This document shows, piece after piece, positions 17,204 to 25,383 of a DNA stretch of 54,368 bases (the first letter of the stretch is position 1; each line of letters opens with the position of its first letter). Location of the stretch: positions 1 to 54,368 of the forward strand of contig NZ_QIBZ01000017.1 in assembly GCF_003725955.1 (NCBI RefSeq), written 5' to 3'. Below the pieces are notes generated by a model. It saw only the letters and a program-made list of their open reading frames with translations, did not search any database and had not been told where the DNA came from. This DNA comes from Slackia isoflavoniconvertens (GTDB lineage Bacteria; Actinomycetota; Coriobacteriia; Coriobacteriales; Eggerthellaceae). The translations under genes and the position numbers were made by a program.

Positions 17204-18700
17204 CTATTCGTTTTCTTTCGCATCGCACACAAGGTCAATCAGGTCTTGTCGCGAATGTACGCCCATCTTTCGATAGAGGCTTTTCGCATACGTCTGGACG
17301 CTGTTAATCGACAGGCCCAAATCCTGAGCAATGCGTTTTTGCGTATGACCCTTTGAAAGTAAACGCATTACATCGCATTCGCGCTGCGTTAAGTCATATT
17401 GCGAGGAAAGCCGACGGACAGCTTCCTCTTGCTCGTCGCTTGCCCCTTCGATGCCATGTTGCGGATTAATTCCGTCAACGCCCAAGATCATCCACAAGAA
17501 GAAGAAAAACGCCATAAGAAACGCCATGGCTAACGCGACGGCGTTCATGGTATTTGCCATAAAACCGCTGTCGCCAAAAGGCATCGTCCCAAATGCGTCT
17601 GCCACCACGTTCATACCAACAATGCTCAATGGGATCGCGACCGTAATATATTGCGCTATCTTTCGATCAGACCGTCTTGCCCATTCGAAACCCAAAAGCC
17701 AAAGAAGCACCATGGCAAGCGGCAGACTTGGCAACACTATTTCAGCGCACAAGCCAACATGGACAGGATTAAGCAGTGCTATGCAATAGAGGAATATAGT
17801 AAGCAGCAGCATAAATGATCCCCAAAAGAAAGAACTTGCTCCACTTGCGCTGCGTAATAAAGAGGAACGTTCCTTGCGGTATTCAACAAATATGCCAATA
17901 GAGCAAACGGCATAGAGCGCAAACCCTATGATCAGATGCAATGCGTCACCGATAAACCAAACCCCGCTGGACCTAGAAACATACGAACCCATAAACATGC
18001 CACTCACGAACAGATAACACACAAACATGAGTACGAGCAGCATATTCCGAGCGAAAGCACGCTTCGTATACGATCGCAAGCCCACATTGAACATCTTCGC
18101 ATCTGGTTTAGGCAAAATCTGAGCAAAGCCCCCCGCGGCAAGAAGCATCGGATAATTCGCACCAGCATAAGGAAGCCCGCACGCTTGAAGCACAGAAGGA
18201 ATTATCGCGCCAACAACGAACGATACGAGCAGTGATCCCAGCACAATTGCCGCATGAAGCCGCTCTTCGCAACATGCAAGTGCAAACATCATGCGAACGC
18301 CGAGAAACACACCATACAACCCGACGACAACAGGATAGAGCCAGAATAAAATCAAAGGAGGGTTAGCACCCACCTTCCGAAACACCAGGAGCAAAACCAC
18401 AAATGCGAGCAAAATAAGCGCGAGCATGCACAACGCCACCTGTGCACTCCTAGAAAAAGATATGAGCCCATTGGGGCGTCTAGCCAGCACCAACGATCCG
18501 GCGAGCATTACAAGAAATAAGAGAAGAGAATACGTAAAATTCGATGAGGCGTATGGGAGTTGAGGAAAAAATTCTCCCGGGAAAAGAGGCAGCATAAAGA
18601 GCGGCCAATAGAGCGCAAGGGCAAACAGGGTCATCAGAGGAGTCTTCCAAGAGCCTTCGCTTTGCGAAATACTATGCTGCATCAAGCCCATGCTAGACAT
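17204..18700 (-). CDS. LuxR-type regulator with multi-span membrane half
   Basis: The protein has about 498 residues. The first roughly 400 are hydrophobic with about 12 spans in an MFS-like pattern. A LuxR helix-turn-helix follows (YDLTQRECDVMRLLSKGHTQ, then LSINSVQTYAKSLYRKM). I start at the ATG at 18700, preceded by AGAGGGGA; longer frames upstream lack a ribosome site. Proteins of this design are abundant in Eggerthellaceae and are thought to sense a small molecule in the membrane and control the adjacent reductase. Here that is the flavin reductase at 15425, which faces it across a shared terminator. Confidence 0.87.
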   Translation of the reverse strand: MSSMGLMQHSISQSEGSWKTPLMTLFALALYWPLFMLPLFPGEFFPQLPYASSNFTYSLLLFLVMLAGSLVLARRPNGLISFSRSAQVALCMLALILLAFVVLLLVFRKVGANPPLILFWLYPVVVGLYGVFLGVRMMFALACCEERLHAAIVLGSLLVSFVVGAIIPSVLQACGLPYAGANYPMLLAAGGFAQILPKPDAKMFNVGLRSYTKRAFARNMLLVLMFVCYLFVSGMFMGSYVSRSSGVWFIGDALHLIIGFALYAVCSIGIFVEYRKERSSLLRSASGASSFFWGSFMLLLTIFLYCIALLNPVHVGLCAEIVLPSLPLAMVLLWLLGFEWARRSDRKIAQYITVAIPLSIVGMNVVADAFGTMPFGDSGFMANTMNAVALAMAFLMAFFFFLWMILGVDGINPQHGIEGASDEQEEAVRRLSSQYDLTQRECDVMRLLSKGHTQKRIAQDLGLSINSVQTYAKSLYRKMGVHSRQDLIDLVCDAKENE

Positions 18701-18961
18701 TTGTAGAAATCCCCTCTGTTCACATGATTGTTCATGCCCACGTACTTCATCTCGCACATCTCGATTGCCGCAAGAGGAGCCGAAATGAAAACCAGGACCC
18801 GAGTCTGGCAGCCTAATATCTTACCACAGAGCAGATTTTCACATTAGGATACGCCCAGCAGCTTCATGCTCGGATTTTCCGATAACGACGACAAAAGTTT
18901 TAAGCAAACGGCAGTATCGCGAACGCCCATGAATGCAGACGCTCTACCAACACATTGCACC

Positions 18962-19002
18962 AAGAAGCCCGCTCAGTGTTTCCACCACTGAGCGGGCTTC
19001 TT
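18962..19002. terminator. Strong terminator with 17-bp perfect stem
   Basis: AAGAAGCCCGCTCAGTG (18962-18978) and its exact complement (18986-19002) surround a 7-base loop. No gene ends here now. It stands next to repeat module 1, and could be the terminator of a lost gene or stop transcripts from the ATPase gene. Confidence 0.75.
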
Positions 19003-19041
19003 TGTATTCAATAAACACAACGACCACTTCACCAGGTGTTA

Positions 19042-19140
19042 TACATTTTCATGAGCGAGTTTTCAACGCAAGGCTACACTTTTATGAGCGACTTTTCAGA
19101 GATTCTCGCACTTTTATGAGCGAGTTTCAGGCGCCCGGGT
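19042..19140 (-). repeat. 33-bp triple repeat, module 1 (orphan promoter copy)
   Basis: Three consecutive 33-base units (19042, 19075, 19108) share the core TTTTATGAGCGA-TTT (TTTTCATGAGCGAG in the first). The flank TTCACCAGG-NN-TTATACAT is the same as at module 2. On the minus strand this gives TATAAC in place of TATAAT, so the promoter looks decayed. No gene follows it. Confidence 0.75.
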
Positions 19141-19154
19141 TTGACCATCACACC

Positions 19155-19179
19155 TGTTAAATGCTCGCAGCATTTAACA
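19155..19179. repeat. Palindrome copy a
   Basis: TGTTAAATGCT and AGCATTTAACA form a perfect 11-bp stem with CGC loop. It is one of seven related palindromes in 19.1-21.3 kb. Confidence 0.75.
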
Positions 19180-19187
19180 CATTCCCG

Positions 19188-19216
19188 CCCGCTAAATGCT
19201 CGTAGCGTTGAGCAGG
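19188..19216. repeat. Palindrome copy b
   Basis: CCCGCTAAATGCT and AGCGTTGAGCAGG pair imperfectly around CGT; two mismatches and one wobble suggest drift from the CCTGCTMAATGCT family form. Confidence 0.6.
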
Positions 19217-19345
19217 CGCCGAAAGACGCCAGGCCCAACGCGCAGCCGCCGTCGCCGCAAAAATCGACGCGATCAGCGCGCATCGAAATGACTTTCGTAG
19301 TCCATTGTCGCGAGAATCGTCGCGGCCGACCCGCGCCACCTTCCC

Positions 19346-19382
19346 AAAACCTGCTAAACGCTACGAGCATTTAGCAGGTTTT
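19346..19382. repeat. Palindrome copy c / ATPase terminator
   Basis: AAAACCTGCTAAACGCT pairs with AGCATTTAGCAGGTTTT with one mismatch, around ACG. The flanking A and T runs make it work as a terminator in both directions, 40 bases after the ATPase stop. Confidence 0.7.
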
Positions 19383-19421
19383 AAAGCGCAAACGGCCAAG
19401 AACCATAATACACTAGGGCTC

Positions 19422-20795
19422 TCACCACTGACCTTTTTCAAACCAGGCCACTTCGCCCTTGTCACACGCACCCAGCAGGCGTTTCAGAAGAAAGGCAGCA
19501 AAATACGGCATCGTGAAAATGCTGTTCTCGAAGCCGACGTTGCCCGAAGTCAATTTCAAGCCGAAATGAATATCGGGATACGAATCCGACGCAATAAGCG
19601 TGCGAAGCGATTTCGAAGTGCCATTCTTCGCCTTCACTTCAACCGGCACGAGGCTCGACTGGGTCCTCACAAAAAAATCCTCTTCAAGCGTCGAATTCTC
19701 GCGCTTGTAGTAGAACAGCGGACAGCCGCTCTTCACGAGAGCTTCGCCGACGATACATTCATAGAGCGCGCCTTTGTACACGCCTAAATTGCGATTCGTC
19801 CGAAAGTCTTCGCTCGCCTCGTCATCGAGCATCGCGATGAACAAGCCCGTATCGCCAAAATAGAGCTTGTATTTGTTCTCTTCGTAATTCCCCTTCAACG
19901 GCAGCTCGGGAAAAGAAAGGCATCGGCACACGTTGACCATGCCCGCCATTTCAAGCCATTCGACGCAGCCGTTATAGTCTTTGAACCGGGCGTTTTTCGC
20001 CACCTTGCTCATTTGGAACTTCTTGTTTTCCTTCGCGAGCTGCGCGGGAATGTGATTGAAAACGTTCAATATACGCCCTTTGTCCAGACCTTCGGCGTAT
20101 TTTTGGATATCTTCGCGATAGTCAAGCACCAATTGTCGCTGAGTCTGAAGCGATCCTTCGAATGTATTCTGATCGATATACGAGCGCACAACATCGGGCA
20201 TACCGCCAAGAGCGCAATAGTCCAAAAAGACATCCATAAGCACCTTGTGCTGTATATTCGTAAATGGCCGCGCCTCGATAAGGTGCGCGAGCATCTCGCC
20301 GGCGAGCGAATTGTCATACCCCTTCGCCCACAGGAACTCCTCAAAATCGAGGGAGCGCATTTCGAAATCAGTTTTGTAGCCTACGCTATTACTCTCGATT
20401 CTCTGGTAGTTAATCCCAGGCATCGAACCGCTGCATATCACGTCAAAGCGGGCATCTTGTTTAAAGAATTTCAGCGCCGTCGCAATTTCGGGGAACTCCT
20501 GCAGTTCGTCAAAGAATAAGAGCGTTCTTCCTTCAATGAACCGTTTTGCAGGGTCCAAAAGGCTAATGTTGCGCACAATGCTCGCCGCTGAATAGCCATC
20601 TTCGATAATCGATTTGTATTTAGACTCTTCGACGAAATTTATTTCTATCACGGAATCGTAGTTGGCGAAGCCGAATCGACGAATAGATTCGGTTTTCCCA
20701 ACCTGCCTTGGCCCTTTTACAACGAGAGGTTTTTTGTCTGAATCGTTCTTCCACTGTTCAAGAAAAGCATCGATTTTGCGTCTCAGATATGTCAT
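19422..20795 (-). CDS. AAA ATPase with DUF4143 domain
   Basis: The protein has about 457 residues. An N-terminal P-loop is VVKGPRQVGKT (Lys about 34), with Walker B LLFFDELQE. A winged-helix-like middle follows, and a C-terminal DUF4143 part containing TLEEDFFVR and VPVEVKAKNG, an E-x-D-(E)xK arrangement seen in PD-(D/E)XK-like folds. The family is widespread in gut bacteria with unknown function. The ATG at 20795 is preceded by GGGGAGCG. Its promoter contains the three 33-bp repeats at 20838-20936 with TATAAT about 35 bases before the ATG. Repeat modules flank it on both sides, suggesting it belongs to a mobile or duplicated unit. Confidence 0.85.
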   Translation of the reverse strand: MTYLRRKIDAFLEQWKNDSDKKPLVVKGPRQVGKTESIRRFGFANYDSVIEINFVEESKYKSIIEDGYSAASIVRNISLLDPAKRFIEGRTLLFFDELQEFPEIATALKFFKQDARFDVICSGSMPGINYQRIESNSVGYKTDFEMRSLDFEEFLWAKGYDNSLAGEMLAHLIEARPFTNIQHKVLMDVFLDYCALGGMPDVVRSYIDQNTFEGSLQTQRQLVLDYREDIQKYAEGLDKGRILNVFNHIPAQLAKENKKFQMSKVAKNARFKDYNGCVEWLEMAGMVNVCRCLSFPELPLKGNYEENKYKLYFGDTGLFIAMLDDEASEDFRTNRNLGVYKGALYECIVGEALVKSGCPLFYYKRENSTLEEDFFVRTQSSLVPVEVKAKNGTSKSLRTLIASDSYPDIHFGLKLTSGNVGFENSIFTMPYFAAFLLKRLLGACDKGEVAWFEKGQW

Positions 20796-20828
20796 TCTTC
20801 GCTCCCCTTTTAATAATAACTCTTTCAC

Positions 20829-20936
20829 CAGGCATTATACATTTTTATGAGCGAGTTTTTCGAGTTTCTCTACACTTTTATGAGCGAATTTCCCGAGTTT
20901 TTCGCATTTTTATGAGCGAATTTTAAATGAACGCCC
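20829..20936 (-). promoter_or_regulatory. ATPase promoter with 33-bp triple repeat, module 2
   Basis: The repeat units start at 20838, 20871 and 20904, each 33 bases, with core TTTTATGAGCGA. Read on the minus strand, the core is TCGCTCATAAAA, and the last copy is followed directly by ATGTATAATGCC, a good -10 box (TATAAT). The phased repeats occupy the -35 region and upstream, as for cooperative binding of an activator or repressor. Confidence 0.75.
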
Positions 20937-20953
20937 GCTTTGACTCCTGTACC

Positions 20954-20978
20954 TGTTAAATGCTCGCAGCATTTAACA
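20954..20978. repeat. Palindrome copy d
   Basis: It is identical to copy a (TGTTAAATGCT, CGC, AGCATTTAACA) and stands at the same distance behind its 33-bp array. Confidence 0.75.
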
Positions 20979-20986
20979 CATTCCTG

Positions 20987-21015
20987 CCTGCTCAATGCTA
21001 CGAGCACTTAGCAGG
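20987..21015. repeat. Palindrome copy e
   Basis: CCTGCTCAATGCT and AGCACTTAGCAGG pair around ACG with two mismatches. It corresponds in place to copy b. Confidence 0.65.
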
Positions 21016-21193
21016 AACATTGCGCAGGTGCTGAAGGATGCCAAAACTCATGCGGCGCCAGCGTCGTCGTAAGAATTCCACGATCCGCATTCGCCACGAC
21101 GGTTGTCGCAGTCCGTCCCCATCGCAAAAGTTGTCGCCGCCCTGAGTCTCGAGAATTACCGCGACGGCCTGCGCCCTTTCCCCATTCCCAAAA

Positions 21194-21222
21194 CATGTTA
21201 AACGCTGCGAGCATTTAACGTG
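21194..21222. repeat. Palindrome copy f
   Basis: CATGTTAAACGCT and AGCATTTAACGTG pair around GCG, with one mismatch and one wobble. Confidence 0.6.
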
Positions 21223-21271
21223 CTGTCCCCGCGGGAAGCTCCGCGGCCACCCTGCGCGTCCCTTCTCAAAA

Positions 21272-21300
21272 CCTGCTCAATGCTACAAGCATTGAGCAGG
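21272..21300. repeat. Palindrome copy g
   Basis: CCTGCTCAATGCT and AGCATTGAGCAGG form a perfect 13-bp stem around ACA, 40 bases past the hydF stop. It may also end the hydrogenase transcript. Confidence 0.75.
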
Positions 21301-21340
21301 TCGGGGGCGAATCGACGCAGACACGCCAATCTCAGAGAAC

Positions 21341-22750
21341 TTAAATCCCGAAGCCGCGCAAAGGCTGCAGGCTGCGCTCGAGGATGCCGTGCATGCAGGC
21401 GATCGCCACGCCGTAGTTCACCATGGGCGTACCGCTTGCCGCGGCCACCGATAGCCGCCGCTGCATTTCTTTTCCGTTGAGCATACAGGCACCGCAATGC
21501 ACCACCACGTCGTAGTCGCTCACGTCTTCAGGGAAATCGTTGCCCTGGGTGAATTCGAACGACGGACTTGCACCGCAATGCTGGCGAATCCATGCGGGCA
21601 TTTTCACGGTGCCGATGTCTTCGCATTGCCTATGGTGCGTGCACCCCTCAGAGATAAGCACGCGGCTTTCGTCGGTCAGGATGCCAAGCGCCGACGCACC
21701 TTCGACGAGCGTTCTCAAATTGCCCTTATAGCGCGCCATAAGAATGGAAAACGACGTGAGCGGGCACGTTTCTGGAACAATGCGCGATACCCGGCCGAAC
21801 ACTTGGGAGTCGGTTATCACGAGACGCACGTCGCCCACCGACGCGAGCACGCCGTCGAGTTCTTCGGGCTGGCACACCACGGCACTCGCATGAGCATCGA
21901 GCACGTCGCGCAGCACGAGTTGCTGCGGCAAAATAATGCGCCCCTTCGGCGCCGACGAATCGATAGGCACCACGAGCACAACCTTATCGTCCGACGATAG
22001 CAAATCGGCCACCACGCGGCGCTCACTCACGGCCGCGCTTCCCAAGCGGGCGATGGCCTCTTTTAGCTCAACAACGCCCTGCCCCGTGTGAGCACTCACG
22101 AGCACCTCAACACGAGGCGCGAAGGCGGCAGGATTGGCATTACGCGGCGAAGCACCATCTTGCCCGCCATCCGCTGACGCTGCGTCATCAATCAAACCAT
22201 CGTCCCGCATTGCGATACCATTTGACCCAGCATCACCCGGCACGCCATCGACGCAGGCATGCGCAACCGCACGAGCCCGAGCATCGCGCGAGTCCCCTTC
22301 ATCCATGCGAAGAGCGCCCAAATCGCGCAGCTCCCCGCCAGCGGCCGCATCGCCAAGCAGGTCGACCTTGTTGCGCGCAATAACGCACGACAGGCCGCGC
22401 TCGGCGAACAGCGCCGCGAGCTCTCGCTCGGCCTGCACGGGCTCACGCGCGGCGTCGGTCACCAGTACCGCCACATCGCATGTGCGCAGCACCTCGCGCG
22501 CGCGGGAAACGCGGCGCTCGCCCAAATCGCCTTCGTCATCGATGCCGGGGGTATCAATAACATCGACTGGCCCTAAGGGCAAAAGCTCCATGGCCTTTTT
22601 CACTGGATCGGTCGTGGTGCCGGCCACATCGCTTGCGAGCGCGACCTGCTGGCCACACACGGCGTTCACCAAGCTCGACTTGCCCGCATTGCGCACGCCG
22701 AAAAAACCAATGCGCACGCGCTCGCCCGAAGGCGTCTCGTTCAAACCCAT
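21341..22750 (-). CDS. hydF: [FeFe]-hydrogenase maturation GTPase HydF
   Basis: The 469-residue protein has a P-loop GVRNAGKSS (18-26), the switch GTTTDP and DTPGID of an Era-like G domain. Its C-terminal cluster ligands are CTH and, further on, HCGAC, the HydF CxH...HCxxC pattern. HydF is the scaffold on which HydE and HydG build the 2Fe subcluster before transfer to HydA. The protein is some 60 residues longer than usual; the extra part is a low-complexity insert around residues 150-210 (SADGGQDGASPRNANPA). It is the last gene of the hydrogenase operon. Confidence 0.93.
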   Translation of the reverse strand: MGLNETPSGERVRIGFFGVRNAGKSSLVNAVCGQQVALASDVAGTTTDPVKKAMELLPLGPVDVIDTPGIDDEGDLGERRVSRAREVLRTCDVAVLVTDAAREPVQAERELAALFAERGLSCVIARNKVDLLGDAAAGGELRDLGALRMDEGDSRDARARAVAHACVDGVPGDAGSNGIAMRDDGLIDDAASADGGQDGASPRNANPAAFAPRVEVLVSAHTGQGVVELKEAIARLGSAAVSERRVVADLLSSDDKVVLVVPIDSSAPKGRIILPQQLVLRDVLDAHASAVVCQPEELDGVLASVGDVRLVITDSQVFGRVSRIVPETCPLTSFSILMARYKGNLRTLVEGASALGILTDESRVLISEGCTHHRQCEDIGTVKMPAWIRQHCGASPSFEFTQGNDFPEDVSDYDVVVHCGACMLNGKEMQRRLSVAAASGTPMVNYGVAIACMHGILERSLQPLRGFGI

Positions 22751-22823
22751 GCCAGCATCATTCCTTTCGCCACACAGCCGTCACCTGCGCTTTCCGTAGT
22801 ATCACAACGTCCCACGACCCACT

Positions 22824-24275
22824 TTAAAACCTTTGGTCGCGTTTGCCCTCGTGCACGATTGCATAAATTGCTTCCACGCACTGGTGTCGGCGATTGTCGT
22901 CTTTGATCTTGTACATCTCACGCTCAAGCAATTCGAAGCCCTTCTGGAACGTCTCGGGCGTCGCGTAGTCGACCAAGTACTCCGCCAGCGTGATGAGGGC
23001 ATTGGGGTGACAATAGTTCAGGATCTGCCCGTTCTTGCAGAAGCTCATGAACCTATCGCCCGTGCGCCCCGCGCGATAGCACGCCGTGCAGAAGCTCGGC
23101 ACGTGCTCTTGTTCGATGAGCCACGAAATAATCTCATCGAGCGTGCGCTGGTCGCTCACGTCGAACTGCTCGGTATCGTGCGGGCGTGCAGCTTCCGTAT
23201 AGCCGCCCACGCTCGTGCGACTGCCGCCTGAGATTTGGCTGATGCCGTACTGCAGCGCATGCTCGCGCACCTTTTGCCCCTCGCGCGTGGAGATGATCAT
23301 GCCCGTATACGGCACGGTAATGCGAATGAGCGCGATAATCTTCTCAAACATCTCGTCGGAAATGCCGTTGTCGAACACATCAGGATCGATATCCATGGCG
23401 GGCTTCACGCGCGGCACGCTAATGGTGTGCGGCCCCACGCCATGCACAGCCTCCAAGTGCTCGGCGTGCATGATGAGCCCCGCAAATTCATAGCGATAGC
23501 CCTCCAGTCCAAACAGCACACCGAGGCCCACATCGTCGATGCCGCCCTCCATGGCGCGATCCATGGCCTCGGTATGCCAGTTGTAGTCGCTCTTCGGCCC
23601 CGTGGGGTGCAAGCGCTTGTAGCCTTCCTTGTTATACGTTTCCTGGAACAGGATATACGTGCCAATTTCGGCCTCTTTGAGCATGCGGTACTCGTCGACC
23701 GTGGTAGCGGCGATATTCACGTTCACGCGGCGGATAGAGCCGTTTTTATGCTTGATGGAATAGATGGTGTTCATCGATTCCAGAATATACTCGATGGGGT
23801 TGTGCTTCGGGTCTTCGCCGGCCTCAATCGCCAGGCGTTTATGGCCCATGTCTTGCAGCGCGATAACCTCGGCGCGAATCTCGTCCTGGGTGAGCTTTCG
23901 GCGCGGAATCTCACGATTCTTCGCGTGGTAGGGGCAATACAAGCACCCGTTCACGCAGTAATTCGACAAATACAGCGGAGCGAACAACACGATGCGATTG
24001 CCATAATATGCCTGCTTAATGTCATGCGCGAGCTTTTTAATAGCATCGTTGACGCCCTTGTTTTCGCAGGCCAGAAGCACGCTCGCCTCGCGATGCGTAA
24101 TCATGGCGCCGTGCTCGTTCGCCGGATGCAAATGCGGCTTGCACTTCTCGAGAATGTCGTAGCACAGCTGCAGGTCGTTTTTGTGCGCGTCGGCATACGC
24201 CAGCGTCTCTTGAATTTCCTCGTCGTTGATGAATTCGTCAGCGCATAACGATTTCGGATTGTACGAATATCCCAT
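22824..24275 (-). CDS. hydG: HydG, tyrosine lyase for hydrogenase maturation
   Basis: The 483-residue radical SAM protein has CVNGCLYC (107-114). Its C-terminal cluster set CTACYRAGRTGDRFMSFC is the HydG-specific second site that makes the Fe(CO)2CN synthon from tyrosine. The relatives ThiH and NosL lack that site. The length is normal. AAGGAAG precedes the ATG. It follows hydE by 24 bases and precedes hydF, completing the E-G-F maturation set in one operon. Confidence 0.95.
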   Translation of the reverse strand: MGYSYNPKSLCADEFINDEEIQETLAYADAHKNDLQLCYDILEKCKPHLHPANEHGAMITHREASVLLACENKGVNDAIKKLAHDIKQAYYGNRIVLFAPLYLSNYCVNGCLYCPYHAKNREIPRRKLTQDEIRAEVIALQDMGHKRLAIEAGEDPKHNPIEYILESMNTIYSIKHKNGSIRRVNVNIAATTVDEYRMLKEAEIGTYILFQETYNKEGYKRLHPTGPKSDYNWHTEAMDRAMEGGIDDVGLGVLFGLEGYRYEFAGLIMHAEHLEAVHGVGPHTISVPRVKPAMDIDPDVFDNGISDEMFEKIIALIRITVPYTGMIISTREGQKVREHALQYGISQISGGSRTSVGGYTEAARPHDTEQFDVSDQRTLDEIISWLIEQEHVPSFCTACYRAGRTGDRFMSFCKNGQILNYCHPNALITLAEYLVDYATPETFQKGFELLEREMYKIKDDNRRHQCVEAIYAIVHEGKRDQRF

Positions 24276-24299
24276 GAGGCACTTCCTTCATAAAACACA

Positions 24300-25382
24300 T
24301 TACACGCAGGCGGAAGACGCAGGCGCCATATCGCCGCGATCGACCACCAGTCGATAGCCGACGGAAAGCATGCGCGCGCCCAAGCACCCACGACATTCCG
24401 CGGCTTCTTCGCCTGTGCAAATCTTGTTGTCGTACAGGTCGTAGTCTTTCCGATGGGCCACAGGTGAGAGGTTCGGCATCACCACGTTCGCCCCCGCAAG
24501 AATGCCCTGCTCCCGCCCATCAGGCGCAATAGTGCCAAGAGCCGTGGTCGCAGGCAAAAGCACATTGGGCTTAATGAGCCTGATAATCGAGAGCAAGTAG
24601 CACGTAAGCTCCACCGTGCCCGCTCCATACGCCGCGAACGGCGTTGCATGATGCGGCACGAACGGGCCAATGCCGCACATTTCAGGCTGGAATGTCTCGA
24701 TGAACCGCAAATCGCGTGCGAAGTCGGCCGAAGTTTGGAACGGGGCGCCAACCATGAAGCCCACGCCCACCGCGTAACCAATCTCGCGCAAGTCGGAAAG
24801 GCAGCGCATGCGAGCGTCGAATGACATATCGGCGGGGTGCCAGCGCGCATACAGCTCGCGGCTTGCCGTTTCATGGCGCAGCAAATAGCGCTCGGCGCCC
24901 GCGGAAAACAGCCGCTCGTAGCTTTTGCGGCTGCGTTCCCCAAACGAAAGCGTAACCGCGCAATCGGGGTGCGCCTCGCGAATGCGAGACACCACGCCGC
25001 ACAGCACGTCGTCTGAAAAGAACGAATCTTCCCCACCCTGCAAAACAAAGGTGCGAAAGCCTAGATCGTAACCCGTATGCGCGCATTCGACGATTTCATC
25101 GGCAGAAAGGCGATAGCGACGTGCGGCCCCGTTCGAACGGCGAATACCGCAGTAGAAGCAATCGTTCTTGCAGCAGCTCGATGCTTCGATAAGGCCGCGG
25201 GTGAACACCGCATCGCCATACACGGCTTTGCGCGCCGCAACCGCGCGACGCGCAAGGCCAGCGGCCATCGCGGGCGTGCGCCGCGCGATGAGCCGCTCGT
25301 ATTCCTCAAACGTGAGAGCATGATTGTTCGACAGCTTGTCCGCCAGCTGTTCAAGCAAAGTCATGTCGCACGTTGTTGGCAT
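24300..25382 (-). CDS. hydE: HydE, radical SAM hydrogenase maturase
   Basis: The 360-residue protein has the cluster motif CKNDCFYC (71-78) and the BioB-like barrel (LQGGEDSFF, SFGERS, RHETAS). The length fits HydE. The start at 25382 (ATG CCA ACA) lies one base after the hydA stop codon and uses GGAGTGGGA inside the hydA tail; longer frames run through hydA and are not real. It acts with HydG and HydF on the dithiomethylamine-bridged subcluster. Confidence 0.93.
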   Translation of the reverse strand: MPTTCDMTLLEQLADKLSNNHALTFEEYERLIARRTPAMAAGLARRAVAARKAVYGDAVFTRGLIEASSCCKNDCFYCGIRRSNGAARRYRLSADEIVECAHTGYDLGFRTFVLQGGEDSFFSDDVLCGVVSRIREAHPDCAVTLSFGERSRKSYERLFSAGAERYLLRHETASRELYARWHPADMSFDARMRCLSDLREIGYAVGVGFMVGAPFQTSADFARDLRFIETFQPEMCGIGPFVPHHATPFAAYGAGTVELTCYLLSIIRLIKPNVLLPATTALGTIAPDGREQGILAGANVVMPNLSPVAHRKDYDLYDNKICTGEEAAECRGCLGARMLSVGYRLVVDRGDMAPASSACV

Positions 25383-25383
25383 A

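Noticed and set aside
19042-20936. CRISPR array
   Set aside because: Only three units per array, with a conserved core of about 12-16 bases, a fixed 33-base period that includes a promoter -10 box, and no cas genes.
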